Shown piece after piece: positions 38,626-50,833 of a DNA stretch of 64,000 nucleotides; position 1 is the first letter of the stretch, and each line of letters begins with the position of its first letter. A program made the translations under genes and the position numbers. The notes below the pieces were generated by a model. That model saw only the letters and a program-made list of their open reading frames with translations, was not told where the DNA came from and did not search any database. The stretch is from Emergomyces orientalis (taxonomy: Eukaryota > Ascomycota > Eurotiomycetes > Onygenales > Ajellomycetaceae), in the NCBI GenBank assembly GCA_002110485.1, contig MOWL01000090.1, positions 558,001 through 622,000 on the forward strand, written 5' to 3'.

Positions 38626-40472
38626 TTAAGCGATTTTCCCAACATCGCACCAATTTTTTCCTTCGATGGGCTATGATAGAGAAAAAAAAGCACAAGGAGT
38701 TAGTGATACATCCTATGAAAATAAAATATACAAATACCTTCCTTCTCTCAATCTCGGAAAATAGGGATGAAGGCAAAAGGGAAAAAAGGGGGGGGTGTGG
38801 GGTTGTTGTTGTACATACCAAACACGACAAATACCTGCACCACCCACACTTCGACCGATATTTATAAAAATTATCCAACAACAATATAAACGTAACCACG
38901 ATCCCCACAAGCGTTCCCGCCCGCACAACCCACCACGCCCACCAAAGCGTTTTCCTCCCCTGGAAAAACTTCACAGGCTGCCGGACAATGAACTTCTTCG
39001 ATTTATCCGTGGCGCCGCTGTCGCCCGCTCCTAGCGCGCCGCTGGCATTCAAGGTATCATACGGGTCGTCAACAGGTGCGTTAGCACCGATGCGTTCGCG
39101 CAGTCTATCCGGTGACCGGAGCACGGATATGCCCAGCACTAAGCCAACCAGGAAGCCACCTATGTGCGAGAAATTGTCCAGGCCCGGTAAGAGACCCAGG
39201 ACGAAAGAGATAGCAATCGTAACGAGCATGATGAGCAGTTCCTTGACGGGTTTCGGGCGACTGCCCCAGGTATAGAAGAGGTCGAGGAAGGCGAGCGCAA
39301 GGATACCAAATAGACAGCCCGAGGCGCCCGTGGATGCGATACCGGCGGGCGCGAAGTTGGCGCCGAGGATGAAGCCGAAGATGCCGCTGGCGAAGTAGAC
39401 GATGGCATACCGCCACCAGCCGATTATGCGTTCCATGTCTGCGCCAATGGTGAGTTGTGCCATCATGTTAAAGCCGATATGGATCAGGCCGGCGTGAAGG
39501 AACATGGGCACGATGAAGCGGAACCATTGGTTCGGTTCTGGGTTCTGCTCGAGGCTGCCATTGGGATGGGGGTCGGGGACTTTGTGGGTTTTTCTGAAGC
39601 CGCAGAGATCGGAGAGTTGGCATTGGTTTTCGGCGGCGTGTGGGTCGGAGGATGTGGTGTGTGGGCAGGGGAAGGGGACGATGAGGCTTGTGCCGTCTTT
39701 GTAGTTTTGGACGCCGTCCTCATTGCGCATGCAGGGGACGTATCGAGCGCCCATGTTTATCTGGATGTACGGCGATGGACCGATCATGGGGTTAAACTGG
39801 GGTTTGATCATAATGGGGGAACCGGTCAATTGGCCTGGAGAAGGAAATCGTTAGTCAACTGAACTCATATATGGCAAAAGGGGTACATAACAAAAACCTA
39901 CCACTCCGTATCAACTGTGCAATAAACACCACCACCTGCACAAACGTAACAAAATACGTAACAAACGGCATTTTCTTCCTAAACCACCTCCTCCCCTTCC
40001 CCTTCCATCCCCTCGAGTGTCTCGCCGTCGGGTTCGGATTCAGCGGTACGCGCTGGCTCTCTGGAGATGGGGGGTAATGGGTATCTGCATCTATCCACTC
40101 CGGGCGCCCGCCAGGTGTTGGCTGGGCGTTGGATTTTAGAGGGATATCGTCTGCGTAGTAATCAGTGCCATGCGGCCTTGCCGTCATACCCATGCCTCCA
40201 CCGGTAGCTCCTCCTCCTCCTCCTAACGTGCTACCAAAGCTCTGAACGCCGGGGGAAGGGGGATAATCATGGTCTGGGCGGATATTATACTGACTACTAT
40301 CGCGGTCATAAGGGTTTCCATATGCGCCGTATGGCGAAGGGGTGCGGAGGGGAGGTGTTTGTTTAGACCACGCGGGTGGAGGGGAGGTTCCGTCGCCTGT
40401 CGGATATGGATTTAAAGATTGTTGTTGGGGATGATCTGAGCGATATGGCTGGTAGAAATCGTTTGCCGCCAT
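38626..40472 (-). CDS. Rhomboid-family intramembrane serine protease
   Basis: Three exons, 40472-39902, 39834-38819 and 38670-38626, give 543 aa. Intron 1 (67 nt) has donor GTAGGT and acceptor CCAG; intron 2 (148 nt) has donor GTATGT and acceptor ATAG. Only with the last splice does the tail become CLSCLPIEGKNWCDVGKIA, the Cys/Trp ending I recall from fungal homologues. The N-terminal 170 residues are Pro/Gly/Gln-rich and cytosolic, followed by a first span (TYFVTFVQVVVFIAQLI). The catalytic Ser is in STGASGCLFG (about residue 362) and the catalytic His in NFSHIGGFLVG (about 414); the HAGLIHIGFNM block provides the conserved His/Asn before them. Rhomboids cleave within membrane spans of substrate proteins. 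Location and substrates are not evident. Unspliced, the frame runs on to 38453, which would give a false longer C-terminus. Confidence 0.92.
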
Positions 40473-40803
40473 GTTTCGATTTTTTCGATTTTTATTTTTA
40501 TTTTTTTACCCCTTCTCCTATGGATAGGAGGCGGGTAGCGAAGCAGGTGATGGAGCGCTGTCCAAAGCGCTCAGGAGATAAAGATTGAGGAAACGAAGGT
40601 GATGCTGATAGACAAAAGGACAAACACACGGATAGATGGGTGGATGAGCGATGAAGAAGACGAAGAGGAAGAACAAAAGTGAGGGCTTTGAAGGAAGCAG
40701 GTTTCAGAATCAACTTTCCGAAACAACGACTGACGACACGCTATCTGGTGGAGTACAGTGCAGACAGGGTGCAGACAGCGCGTGCAGCGCTGAGCTGTTG
40801 CTT

Positions 40804-40831
40804 GGGGGGGTTGGGTTGGGTTGGGTTGGGG
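40804..40831 (+). repeat. (TTGGG)n run with G-quadruplex potential
   Basis: A run of seven G is followed by four TTGGG-type units and a final GGGG, so at least four G-tracts of three or more are separated by two-base loops. It lies about 330 bases upstream of the rhomboid start codon, with the G-rich strand opposite to that gene's coding strand. Confidence 0.75.
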
Positions 40832-41126
40832 TTAGTGGATGATCAACGGGCGAGAAACAGGGCTGGCGATTGGCCGTGAGAACACCAAAAGCAACAACCG
40901 ACGGCCGCCCGGGTGTCCTAGGAATGAGAAAAACGAGTTTGGTCGTGGTACGTCGTTTCAGCCGCAACAATTGTGGCCGCAGCCAAGTAGGCAAAATACA
41001 ATAGTAGTAATAATGAATTAGTCTTCCTCAACGAGTGTATCTCAGGCGGAATGAATGAATTAATTTTGTATATATGGGGAAGATTTGGTTGTTCCCAAGG
41101 TTGGGCTCAGGAACAAGTTCCTTTTT

Positions 41127-41143
41127 TTATTTATTTATTTATT
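41127..41143. repeat. (TTTA)n microsatellite followed by poly-T
   Basis: Several TTTA units lead into a long T run ending at about 41154. A simple repeat in intergenic sequence. Confidence 0.75.
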
Positions 41144-42996
41144 TTTTTTTTTTTGGGAGGGTAAAATTTTTGGGTTAATGGGCAAATTCCGGGTTGGCTG
41201 GCCCCTGGGTGCCTGGGATACCAAACCCAAACGCAGAGAAAAATGTAAGCAGGCCCTCCAGCCCTCTCTCTGGGAGATTCCAGATGTGGCTTAGGATATG
41301 GTCCATATTTCCCCCCCACTCCATTTGGGGCGGTGCTGAACCAGAAACAAAGGGCTATCCAGGCATTCCAAGGTCTTAGCCTCTTATAGGCACATTATAG
41401 GCACACCGTCATAGACAGTTCATACTCCACGGGACACTTGAATTCGGTTGGTCTGTTCTGTTTTCGGTGCAAATTCCTTAAAGCAGCCACAGTAACTAAT
41501 GTGTTCAAGTTGTCATAATATTCTCCTCCGCTTATGCTTGCCCAGATGAAATCAATCAAAGGCTGATCAATAGTCTCAGCCACGGGATACAGTCATCCGC
41601 CCCATGCACACATGGCAATTTACATAGTAGTGTGTTTTTGTCCGCTATGCATCATGTTGCTTGCTCATTGCTGTGGCTGCAGAGCTGGCCTTTTTATAGC
41701 AACATCATAATCGAACATCTAACATTTCACATCCACATGTGCAGCACATATTGTATGTACTGAAAAAAAAAAAATTTACCGGGGATCATTAATATTATAA
41801 CCATCTAAAATAACTACCCCAGCAAGTAGCCATACACAACACTATCCCATCTCCCCATTTCAACTCAAACTGTATTCCAAATTCAAAACTTTGTTTATTC
41901 CCTTCAACATCAAACCAAACAACGGGACCGGGAGAACAAGTGTGGCAAAATTTCCTTGCAGGTCGAATGCATCTAGCCCGGTCAATACCAAGGTTTTTGA
42001 TGAAAAGCAAGCAGTGGAGAGGGAGCGAGGGAACAATGGAAAAGGACAGAAAATGTAGAAGGGGAAACAAAGCAGGACGTCTGTAGGGCTGGCTGGCTGG
42101 CTGTCTCACCTTCTGGGCCCTTTTTATTGACTCTCGGCCCGGTCGGGTCCCTGAATCGATGACATCGGCCAATAACCTCCCCAAATCATGGTATTTAAAC
42201 ACAAACATGTCCGCTCTCCATATTTTGCTGTTTTCGATTGACGCACATTACTTTAACTCTCGTACTTATTTCTTCTAAGCAATCGGCTAGTCTTTGAAGG
42301 GAGTCTCGATCTAAAGCTCAACCAACCATGCTGATATTAACACACCGCTAGAGGCAATGAATCGTGCCATTTCTTTTGCTGGGGATTGAATGCGTCATGA
42401 CTGCTCAATTTTACGACGGCGTGACAACCAAGGTCCGCGATTCAACTTGTGGGTTTATTTGCCCATTGTATGTATGTGCCTAGACACGTTATGTGTATGG
42501 CCCCATTTCCTCTCTTCAATCCAGAAAGAAAAAGAAAAAAAAGAAGAAGAAGAACACGGACTAAATCCGATGCGTTCCTTTTTTGTTTTTTGTTTTTTTT
42601 TTTCTTTTAAATTTCCTAAGAATGTATTAAAGACGGCCGCACACATGAGTGCCTGATGATTCCAAGCGCAGCGAAGGGCGAAAAAAATTTAAGATTTGCT
42701 GATCCTACATTAACCAAAGGAAATATCCTCTTGTCAGCAATACTTGCCTTCACCCAAAAATAAAAACGGAAAGAACGAAAGAAGGAAAGAAAGAAAAAGA
42801 GAAATTAAGCAAATCAGATATAGAGGCAAATCTGTCTGCAAGTCATGGTCATGGTCATGATGTGATGGGAACCTAATAACATACCGGAAGCCAAAATGTT
42901 ACGAACTGCAAAAAGCAAACAGAACAGAGAAATGCCTTTTTCATAATCCCCCATGCTTTGTTTTGTTAAATAACAGTTGAACAAATGATCCCACTT

Positions 42997-43458
42997 TCAA
43001 ACCCGCGGCACCGGTTGATGGGAAACAGGTGACGATATCGATATGGTGACTCCGGTGCTCTCGGGACTAAGGCCGGAAACAACACCAGCACCAGCACCAG
43101 CACAAATACCAGTACAAATAGCATTAACCACCCTCAACTCCGCAGAAAGCTTTTCCTTAACCCCATCCACTCCCACCCCCGTCAAAAGCCACGCCAACCG
43201 CCCCACCTTCTGAAACAGCAGCGGCGGGAAGTACAAACACAAGCCCCAGACAAGCAGCGAGATAAACACGAACAAAAAGGTATTCGCGACGAATTTCTCT
43301 TCGGGGGTCATGACGTAGATGCCGTAGGTGACTTCATAGCGGTAGTAGGCGAGCTGGAGGCGGTTTGCGATGCGTTTGAGAAGGTTGGGTTTGTTGCGGT
43401 GGAGCGGGGTGGGGTCGTTGATTGGGGGTGCATAGGGATAGGTGGATGATCTTGACAT
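42997..43458 (-). CDS. Small activating subunit of serine palmitoyltransferase (ssSPT-like)
   Basis: The frame is open from 43632, but the region before 43458 codes for Thr/Pro/Ser low-complexity sequence and is probably leader. The start MSRSSTYPYAPP at 43458 gives 153 aa. The core reads LLKRIANRLQLAYYRYEVTYG, then IYVMTPEEKFVANTFLF, then a membrane span VFISLLVWGLCLYFPPLLF. A YYxYEVT..LYMLxPxEK block before one span is the mark of the fungal and animal SPT small subunits (Pfam SPT_ssu-like). Such subunits bind the Lcb1/Lcb2 core in the ER and raise its activity in the first step of sphingolipid synthesis. The C-terminal 70 residues (Gly/Ala and Ser/Pro-rich) are an extension of no known role. 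The gene has no intron in this model. Confidence 0.82.
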   Translation of the reverse strand: MSRSSTYPYAPPINDPTPLHRNKPNLLKRIANRLQLAYYRYEVTYGIYVMTPEEKFVANTFLFVFISLLVWGLCLYFPPLLFQKVGRLAWLLTGVGVDGVKEKLSAELRVVNAICTGICAGAGAGVVSGLSPESTGVTISISSPVSHQPVPRV

Positions 43459-45893
43459 TGAGGTTGAGGTTTGGGGTATTATATGGGGGTTTATTAGGGG
43501 ATTGAGCTGGAGTTGGGGGGAGGAAGTATGGGATATGGTGAATTGAGGAGGGAGGGGGGTGGATTTGAAGGGAGAGGAGGTGGAAGTGTATGTGGTGGTG
43601 GTGGTGGTGCAGTGCTGTGTTTTTGTCACCATGGTGGTGGTGATGGTTTAGGGTTGTTACGAGAATGTAGAGGAAGGAGAGGTTTGCAGCCAGCAGAAAC
43701 AATTTGGCTTCTTTCTTATTCTTGTTGTAGATAGGAGAGCGGCATCAAAATGTGGAGGCAGCTGCGGCCCACCCCGGCACACTGATACCGCGGAGTTGTT
43801 CAATGGCTGGGGGATAAGAGAGAGAGCGCGATAGAAACGGGAGCCAAGTAGATGAGAATGAATTAGAAGATGCTTGTGAGTGGTTAAATTACAATATCGC
43901 AAGGCAATGGAGCCTCCTGGAAAGATAGAATAGGAGAGGCTATATATATATTGTGCTCCTTTTCTCAGCGGGGCAAATTCCCAGAGTATATCAGTTTCCA
44001 CAGCTTGGAAATCTACCCAAGGTCAAAGAGAGATATAATAAATCAGAGACAGAGGAGGAACAGAGAGAGAGAGACAGAGAGAGAACTTAGGAAAGCAGAG
44101 TCATAATTCATAAATCAAAGCGCAATCTGCAAAACGAGAAAAGAAAAGGAAGAAAAACAAAAACAAAAAGAAAATATAGCGGATGGAAGGAAGAGACAAA
44201 GGAGACCTGGGAACGGCCTTTACTAATTCTAGTAAAGAATGCCGAAACATCCTATACGCATCCGTTTTATTTTTCTTTCCTCGATTAGGATATCTTCAAC
44301 CACGGTGCGTCATGGATACCCGGAATCGCGGCCAATCAAACAGAAAAATTGACGGTGATTAAAGTTGATAATGATGTGAATAACTGCTCTGTAAGCCTAA
44401 ATTCCCAGCTTCCTGTTGGTAGCTATGAGAGAAAACATGAGAGAAATGGGGTATAAAATTCATATTCCGAAACCCTGTTGGTGCAACTCTGGCTTTTGGT
44501 TTTTTTGGCCGAAGGTATTTCATTGGTTTTATATGGGCGTGTAACTGGCCAAAGCGGCTTTGGAAACCTTTTCACGCTTTAGCGAACTGCAATCTGCATT
44601 TCCGGTGCTTCCGAGAATGTGGTTGATATTGATAAAAGCAAAGATGAAGTCGGAAATAAAGGTAGTTAACCACCAAGCACAATATCCACTTCAGATCGAC
44701 CGGCAGAGGGATGGGTATATATCAGGGCACGTAATATGAAGGAGGCGCCTTCATTCTCTTGGGTGTCATTTATAAGCTAGAGAGAGCAAGCCTGCGGCAA
44801 GAAAACAAAATATATTTGTTGCCGCTTCTCTTGTTCAGATGCAAGTGTCATTCTTCGGTTGGGGATGGAAGCAAGCGGGATTCCACTGGCGTCATTTCGG
44901 GTTCTGGCATCCGAGGTGCTGAGTCAGGTATTGAGGCACCTGCGCATTGATTCAAATTGGTTGAAAAGCATTATTACCGAGCGCGACTTCGATGAACATT
45001 TGACCAGTCAACGCCATGTTATTACCAGCAACTCCCGCTCAACCAATTGGGGTTTGAAGAAGCTTTTCGTCGCTTGTGTCTTCCAATAGTTCTGACACCA
45101 GACCAGTTTTTTTTAATAAAAAACTAAACGAAGCAGTCTGTCCGTGTTTGTGGAATGCCAATGTTCAATCATTAGCCATATTGAAAAGATGTATATAAAT
45201 ATATATAACTAGACATTCATCCATGCATGGCCATGTATATAACATATAAAGATTGAAGCAAAGACCCAACGATCTCTTCCTTATCCAACATCCATGAGTC
45301 GCAAAAGCCGCCTGGACTTGGGCAATGTCGTTTTAACCAATGGAATGCTAACCCAACTCCACAGCGGCGGGTTTTCCATCCTATTATAAAGCTGGCGCTA
45401 TCATGAGCTAACCTACAGTCCAAGATTGACGACTTCCCAGAAGACGGACACTTGATGTCATAGGGCGTGTATGAAGCCCCGTTCGAACGGGGACGAACGA
45501 GGATAACCGCACTGGGCAAGCGGGTCTTGGGCTGTGAATCGCAGAGGGAGATGATCTTATCGCAATGCATCAGAATAAATGGTGGAGGTACCGAGGGCAA
45601 CCGAGGGCAGTGGTTTGATATCTCCAGGTGAGCATCAAAAAACATCGTGGTCGATGGGTCTGGCTATGGAGCCAAAGGTGAGTTGTCAAATTTTCTATCG
45701 CTTTTTCTCAAAATGCCCGTTGTATAAATTGCTAGGTGTTTTCACTTTCTTTAATGTATATAGGTAATCATTATTCGATGCCTCTCATCAACATATCAGC
45801 CAGTTTGTTATATATTTCCTCATACACATAATCCAACTCACTCGCCCGCTCCCCATATACCGAATTCGAACTATAACTATAACTACATAAAAA
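43459..45893. other. Intergenic 2.4 kb, divergent promoters
   Basis: Includes the leader of the SPT subunit gene and the promoter of the FAD oxidoreductase gene. A GA-rich microsatellite lies at about 44056-44092. Short frames (for example 44759-44950 and 45217-45645) show no recognisable family. Confidence 0.5.
44056..44092. repeat. (GA)n-rich tract
   Basis: Repeated GAGA units with interrupting C bases, about 600 bases upstream of the SPT subunit start. Homopurine on the plus strand. Confidence 0.7.
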
Positions 45894-47222
45894 ATGTCTA
45901 CAACTCCATTCTCCACCATCCAAAAGAACCCCATTGATAACTCGATCTTCATCGTTGGCGGGGGCATCGTCGGCGCATCTCTAGCTTATTATCTCAGCAA
46001 ATCTACTACTGCCGAAAATGAGAATCCCAAGGTCGTGGTTTTGGAGAAATCTCTCAGCTCCATGCTAGGTTCAACCAACTATGCACCAGGCTTCGTGGGC
46101 CAATACAACGATTCTGCCATAGAAACTAAGTTGGCAGTGGACAGTGTACGGGAATACCGTACCATCCCCAACGGGTTTGATGTCATCGGGGGTATGGAGT
46201 TGGCAGCTACAGAGGCCGGTGTGGAACGGCTAAAGCAACGGTGTAACAGCGCGCTGTCGGCTGGTTTACCATCCGAGATGATTACTGTGGAGAAAGCAGC
46301 AGCCCTGGCTCCAGATTTTGTCAAGACGGATACCATCAAGGCTGCGTTACATTTTGCTTCTGATGGAACTGCAAATCCGAGGACTATTACGTCGTACTTT
46401 CGACAAAAGGCTGTGGAAAACGGTGCTTGTTTTGTTCAAGCTAGCGTGACCGGGCTTGAAACTGGAGATGACGGCGCGATCAAAACGATCTCAACATCCG
46501 AAGGCCCGTTAAATGTCTGCCCTACTAACCGCATAGTTCTTGCGACGGGGATATGGACACGCTTTCTACTAAATGACGCGTCGTCCGCATCGGGCAGGCC
46601 TCTAACCAGATCGCCAATCCCAATTACCCCCGTTGCCCATCCGTATACTTTCACCCCCACCCGAGCAGTTAGAGAGGGACGTCCTTATCCATTCGTCCGC
46701 TGGCCTGAGCAAGGGGTCTACGCGCGTGATCACTGTACAAACGATGGTATGGGAACTTACAACCACACACCAATTCAAATCACAGACCCGTTCAACTCTG
46801 CGCTGGGTAGCTGGCCTGCAATTTTCGAAACGGCGCTTGCAGAGGGGGCCAAAACATGTCTGAGAAATGGCGAGTAGTTCTTCACGACGGATGGATGCAC
46901 TGATGAAAAGATAGCTACTGCAAATAGGAGGCCAATGAACGGTATTTTCTCGGTCACTCCTGATAATCTCTCCCTGGCGGGGAAGATGGAGGATGTGCAG
47001 AATCTGTGGTTATGCGCTGCGGTGTGGGTGTCTCATGCCGCTGGCATTGCGGAGATTCTTGCGCGGGAAATTCTTCGGGAAGAAGGTGGTAAAGTCAGCG
47101 CTGATGATGAGGTTGTGCTCAAGGCTCTTGATCCCAATAGATTTTTGGGCCGCGATATAGAAGATTTGACGAGGATGGCGTTGGGGAGATATAATGACAT
47201 ATATAATAGCCAGCCGTTGTGA
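45894..47222 (+). pseudogene. FAD-dependent amine oxidoreductase (DAO family) with in-frame TAG
   Basis: A single intronless frame covers 443 codons but carries a TAG at 46875-46877, after 327 codons. Downstream the same frame resumes without shift and reads MNGIFSVTPDNLSLAGK, LWLCAAVWVSHAAG and LDPNRFLGRD, all typical of the C-terminal part of the family. The N-terminus has the dinucleotide-binding motif IVGGGIVGASLAYYLSKS with VVVLEKS after it. GSTNYAPGFVGQYN resembles the FAD-contact region of dimethylglycine- and sarcosine-type dehydrogenases; the folate (GcvT) domain of the long bacterial relatives is absent. It would oxidise a secondary or tertiary amine, substrate unknown. A 41-nt intron starting at the GTAG inside the stop was considered, but it breaks the frame. 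The TAG may be an inactivating mutation, a sequencing error, or a read-through site; truncation would remove part of the FAD- and substrate-binding region. Confidence 0.75.
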
Positions 47223-47702
47223 GGATATAAATTTGGTTTCTTCATGCAGTATTTATTCAATATTTTATAGTTTTACTATTTTTCTTGGCTGTACTGAGCA
47301 AACATATATTTGCTTTTGGCGAGTGAATATGCTGAAACGCAGTAGCGGAGGATATCGTGGCATGATTGGTGCGGGGAGCCCAATATTGGCATGGATTGCC
47401 ATTACGTCACCCTTTTCTGAGGTCCTTTTCACCCAACCTTAATGCGACTCAGGGACAACTCGGAGACATCATGCTATTAGAGATTTATACATTGGAATAT
47501 TAGTCTTGGATCTAGGGCGAGTTTATTATCCATCTTCTACATTACATTGCGACTCCATCACTCAGTCGCCATTCTTTTATTCACTCTGCCACTGAGTGGG
47601 GTTGGCAACTGACGCGTACAACTGTCCAGGCCCCAACACTGTATCTACATAGTGCTAATGTGTGCATAGAAAGGGCCTCTCACTTTCCAAAGTACCGCCA
47701 TC
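47223..47702. other. Short intergenic region
   Basis: 480 bases between two plus-strand genes; holds the promoter of the next gene. Nothing else seen. Confidence 0.6.
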
Positions 47703-49779
47703 ATGGCCACTGATGAACGCGATGACCCTCTTGTCAAGGCTCTCCCACCCGAAACGGACTACCTGACCTATCTCACGGTTCTAGAATACCAATTGACGCC
47801 GGAACGGCTTCCAATCCTACACAATCTGCTCCAGGATGAAAAGCTGACGATAAATATTGGCTGGGACTTGGTCCAGCTGCTTCTTCCTATGATGCCGGCG
47901 TCTCAGGAATGTTTACAAGATGTGGCAAGACTAGGGAATCCGAGAGAGGTTATTTTGCGGGTTTCTAATTCATTGATGAAGTTGGAACCTGTCGAAGACG
48001 AGGAAGAAGATGAAGACAAAGTGGAGGAAAAGATACTTAGTGAAGCGGTTGGAGGGGTCAAGCTGAAGGGAACATCCGGTATCAACGACGATGAAGCTGT
48101 AGACGATAAGCCCGGAGTTATCCCCAAAGTGCCCGTCCACATCTTACAATTCAACTGTCTCGTCTCCATGCTCTCAGTCCTCCACTCCCGCATCCAGACC
48201 AAATATCCCAGTCGTTTTGTCGCAACCTCCCTCCAAGCCGTGCTGGAAGCATACACCGCTTTCCCAACCGTGGAAACGACAGCGGCAGTGCTAGAATTCT
48301 TCAGAGACATAGCTGGAAAGAAACGACCCCGCCTACCGCCCCGGAATACGAGTGAGTCTTCTTTATTGACGCAAACGATTTCTGAGCCTGCGCCGGACCC
48401 AGAGGCCGAATCGCATCCTGGGACTGCAGCGTCCGAGGAAGGTGCTTTGATCAAGAGACTTATGCAGTTTGGTCTTGTTGAGCTTCTAAAAACGTACCTC
48501 TTGCATTGTATCAATGAGCCTCCTGCTGGCATGCAGTGGGCACTTCGATTACAAGAGAAATTGGATACTAAGAATCAGATGCCTTCATCTTTAAGCTTAA
48601 CTGAGGAGTTTGGAAGGGCTGAACATTTAAAAGAGCGCGATATGACTGTTGGGAAGATTATTGTATGTTTCCCCCGCCGCTTTATTCGGTTCTTGTTCCG
48701 CAGATTGATTCTAATACATATTCCAGGCCCTATCACGGGATTTTGAAATAGAAACAAAAGAGCTACTGGATATTATTTCCAAGCCCAGCGACCAGCAACC
48801 GCTCCCTCTTGATTTTGAAGATACTCCGAAACACGCGAAAGATATCCCAATTCAAAGACACGGTTGTCTACTGCTGCTTGCTGCTCGATCTGCAGCCGAT
48901 AAACTTCTTTCTTCGGGCCAGCCGGTAAAACCCATTCCTGTCTTCCCAGATCTTGCCGTTATAATTTCAAATTTCCTTGGAGAGGGCGATTCGCCATATT
49001 CAACCGTGATGGAAGAACCCGAAGCCCTCTTCGATTCACTCTTATCACTGGCCGTAATTGCCAATTGTAACCCCATTTCAGCTCCTCAGTACCAAACTGA
49101 ATTCGACCAGCTTATTATCCAGCTCACAGCCTGTATCTGTGCACCTGGTTTCCGCAGTTTCAGCCGGATGGCCCGTGTGCCATCAACAATATTCCACAGC
49201 AACCCCGACCCAACCGCCCGGTTTAAGCTCATCCGTACAATCCTTGAGAACGAAGATTTGCAATATGCCCGAGAAACAGCAGTAGGATGGTTGAAGGAGG
49301 AACTCCTTGCAACAACTGCACCAACTGCACCAGATCAGAAAGGGACCATTTTCACCGACCCCAGCCACTTCGCCATCCTCTTCCCACACATCTACGAACC
49401 CATCCCGGATGACTGGCTTTCGCTCGGGACCGCCAAAACCGAGCACCTTATCAACACTTGGATAGCGTTTACTCAACGTCTGCTTCCCTACTATCTATCC
49501 ATCCTGAATCTATACTATTTTCTGACCCAATCTCCAACCCTCTTCAAACAACTACAAATACAAAAGCTCCACCCTTACCTCGAGTCCAAGTTCCTTGTTC
49601 CACTGATGACGTTTGCGGAGAACATATCGACAGACACGGAGATCAAGGCACGGGTTGAGATGGAGGTTGGCGACGAGGCGGAGCAGATGGGACAGGGAGC
49701 GGCAGAGTTGGTGTTACATATTATTGGGGAGATTGAAGATGGTTCGGTTGATTTGTTGTGTGTCGAAAAAGGAGTGTAA
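47703..49779 (+). CDS. Ybp/Alf4/glomulin-type protein (YAP1-binding family)
   Basis: Two exons, 47703-48662 and 48727-49779, give 670 aa; the 64-nt intron has donor GTATGT and acceptor CCAG, phase 0. The N-terminal region reads LTPERLPILHNLLQDEKL, then IGWDLVQLLLPMMPAS, the characteristic helical repeat start of the Ybp1/Ybp2, Alf4 and glomulin family (Pfam Kinetochor_Ybp2). An acidic stretch follows (VEDEEEDEDKVEE), then mainly helical repeats to the end. No membrane span or catalytic motif is visible. In yeast, Ybp1 protects and helps activate the oxidative-stress factor Yap1, and Ybp2 acts at kinetochores; glomulin-type members regulate cullin ligases. Which role applies here cannot be read from the sequence. 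Length and gene structure look intact. Confidence 0.83.
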
Positions 49780-50833
49780 ACAGGGGGGTGGTTTACTTTG
49801 GACGTTAAACGAGTGGGTAAGTTTTTTAGAAGTTTTGGCCTTTTTTGCATTCCAGATGGAGATTTTTTTTTCTTGCAAGTATGCGTATACAGTTTTTGGC
49901 TCAATGTGAAGGAGGGATTGGGTTAACTGAAAATATCTGTGATGTTGATGTATGCGCCAAATTTATGTTTTGCTTCTGTTCTTGTGATGTGTAGTTATTT
50001 GATAGGATAGATAGAGTTGGTAGTTATATTATGAGCTCGCTTCCGTAGCCAAGTCAGTTTGGTGGCCCCTTACTTGTTTCCTCCCTCCACTGTGCGGCCG
50101 AGCCGAGCTGAGTATGGACAAAGACATGTATTTGTTGACATACAGTTAGTTGAACATGGGTTGGGCAAATGTCGAAAATGTGTTCAAGATCTTGAGCTGA
50201 ACATAATTCTAATCTTAGAAACTCATGATACTTCATTTATAAAATCATACATACACTGGACATAAATTTTGAGAGGAGAGAATTCTTTTCATATTTCTCA
50301 GGCTTTTAAGTTACCCTTAACCATCCAATTTTTAACTCCAACCCACCTCTAACTACACCACTAACGTGGGTGTTGAGATTGGATCTATTTGCGTGTAGCG
50401 AGTGTAACTACTGTGTAGAAGTGAGCCCAAATCTAAATATCCATTCGGCTTTACTCGACTCATATCCATCCAACCGGAACCCTGTAATTATTTGACTGCC
50501 GATAGGATACGGGTCTGTCGATACAGCGGTTTAGCTCCTTGGTGACTCAATGGCCTTGGCAGCCTCGTAAACGAGGTCTTCCTGACCATCCATCCCTATG
50601 GGATCGCATGGATGACGGCATAGCGTCGCAGTGATATGCCAAAACCATGAAAACAAGCCTCTAGCAACCTTCACATTATAACCTTCTTGGCAGCCCTATC
50701 ATCTGTCGCATTTAAAGATAATTCAGACACTCAATTTCGTTTCAGCGCAACACCCTCACAAGTCTGCTCGAGCTCCCACGACAGCGGGGGCAATCTCCCT
50801 GTTCTGCCTTCTACAGTTTAATCCATCCCATAG
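49780..50833. other. Intergenic 1.05 kb
   Basis: Between two plus-strand genes. AT-rich after 49780, more balanced towards 50830. No gene, RNA fold or repeat recognised. Confidence 0.55.

Larger units (their letters stand above)
40473..42996. other. Intergenic 2.5 kb, low-complexity
   Basis: Upstream of the rhomboid gene and downstream of the SPT subunit gene. It contains a G-run motif at 40804-40831, a (TTTA)n run at about 41127-41143 and CT- and A-rich tracts. No coding region is supported. Confidence 0.5.

Noticed and set aside
40804..40831. Interstitial telomere repeat
   Set aside because: The unit is TTGGG, not TTAGGG, and only a handful of units occur within ordinary intergenic sequence.
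43459..43632. N-terminal extension of the SPT small subunit (58 residues from the 43632 ATG)
   Set aside because: The extension is Thr/Pro/Ser low complexity that reads through a repeat-rich leader; the internal Met at 43458 gives a protein of normal layout.
46873..46914. 41-nt intron that would remove the TAG in the FAD oxidoreductase
   Set aside because: GT and AG ends exist, but the resulting join reads into another stop after a few codons and does not reach the conserved C-terminal frame.
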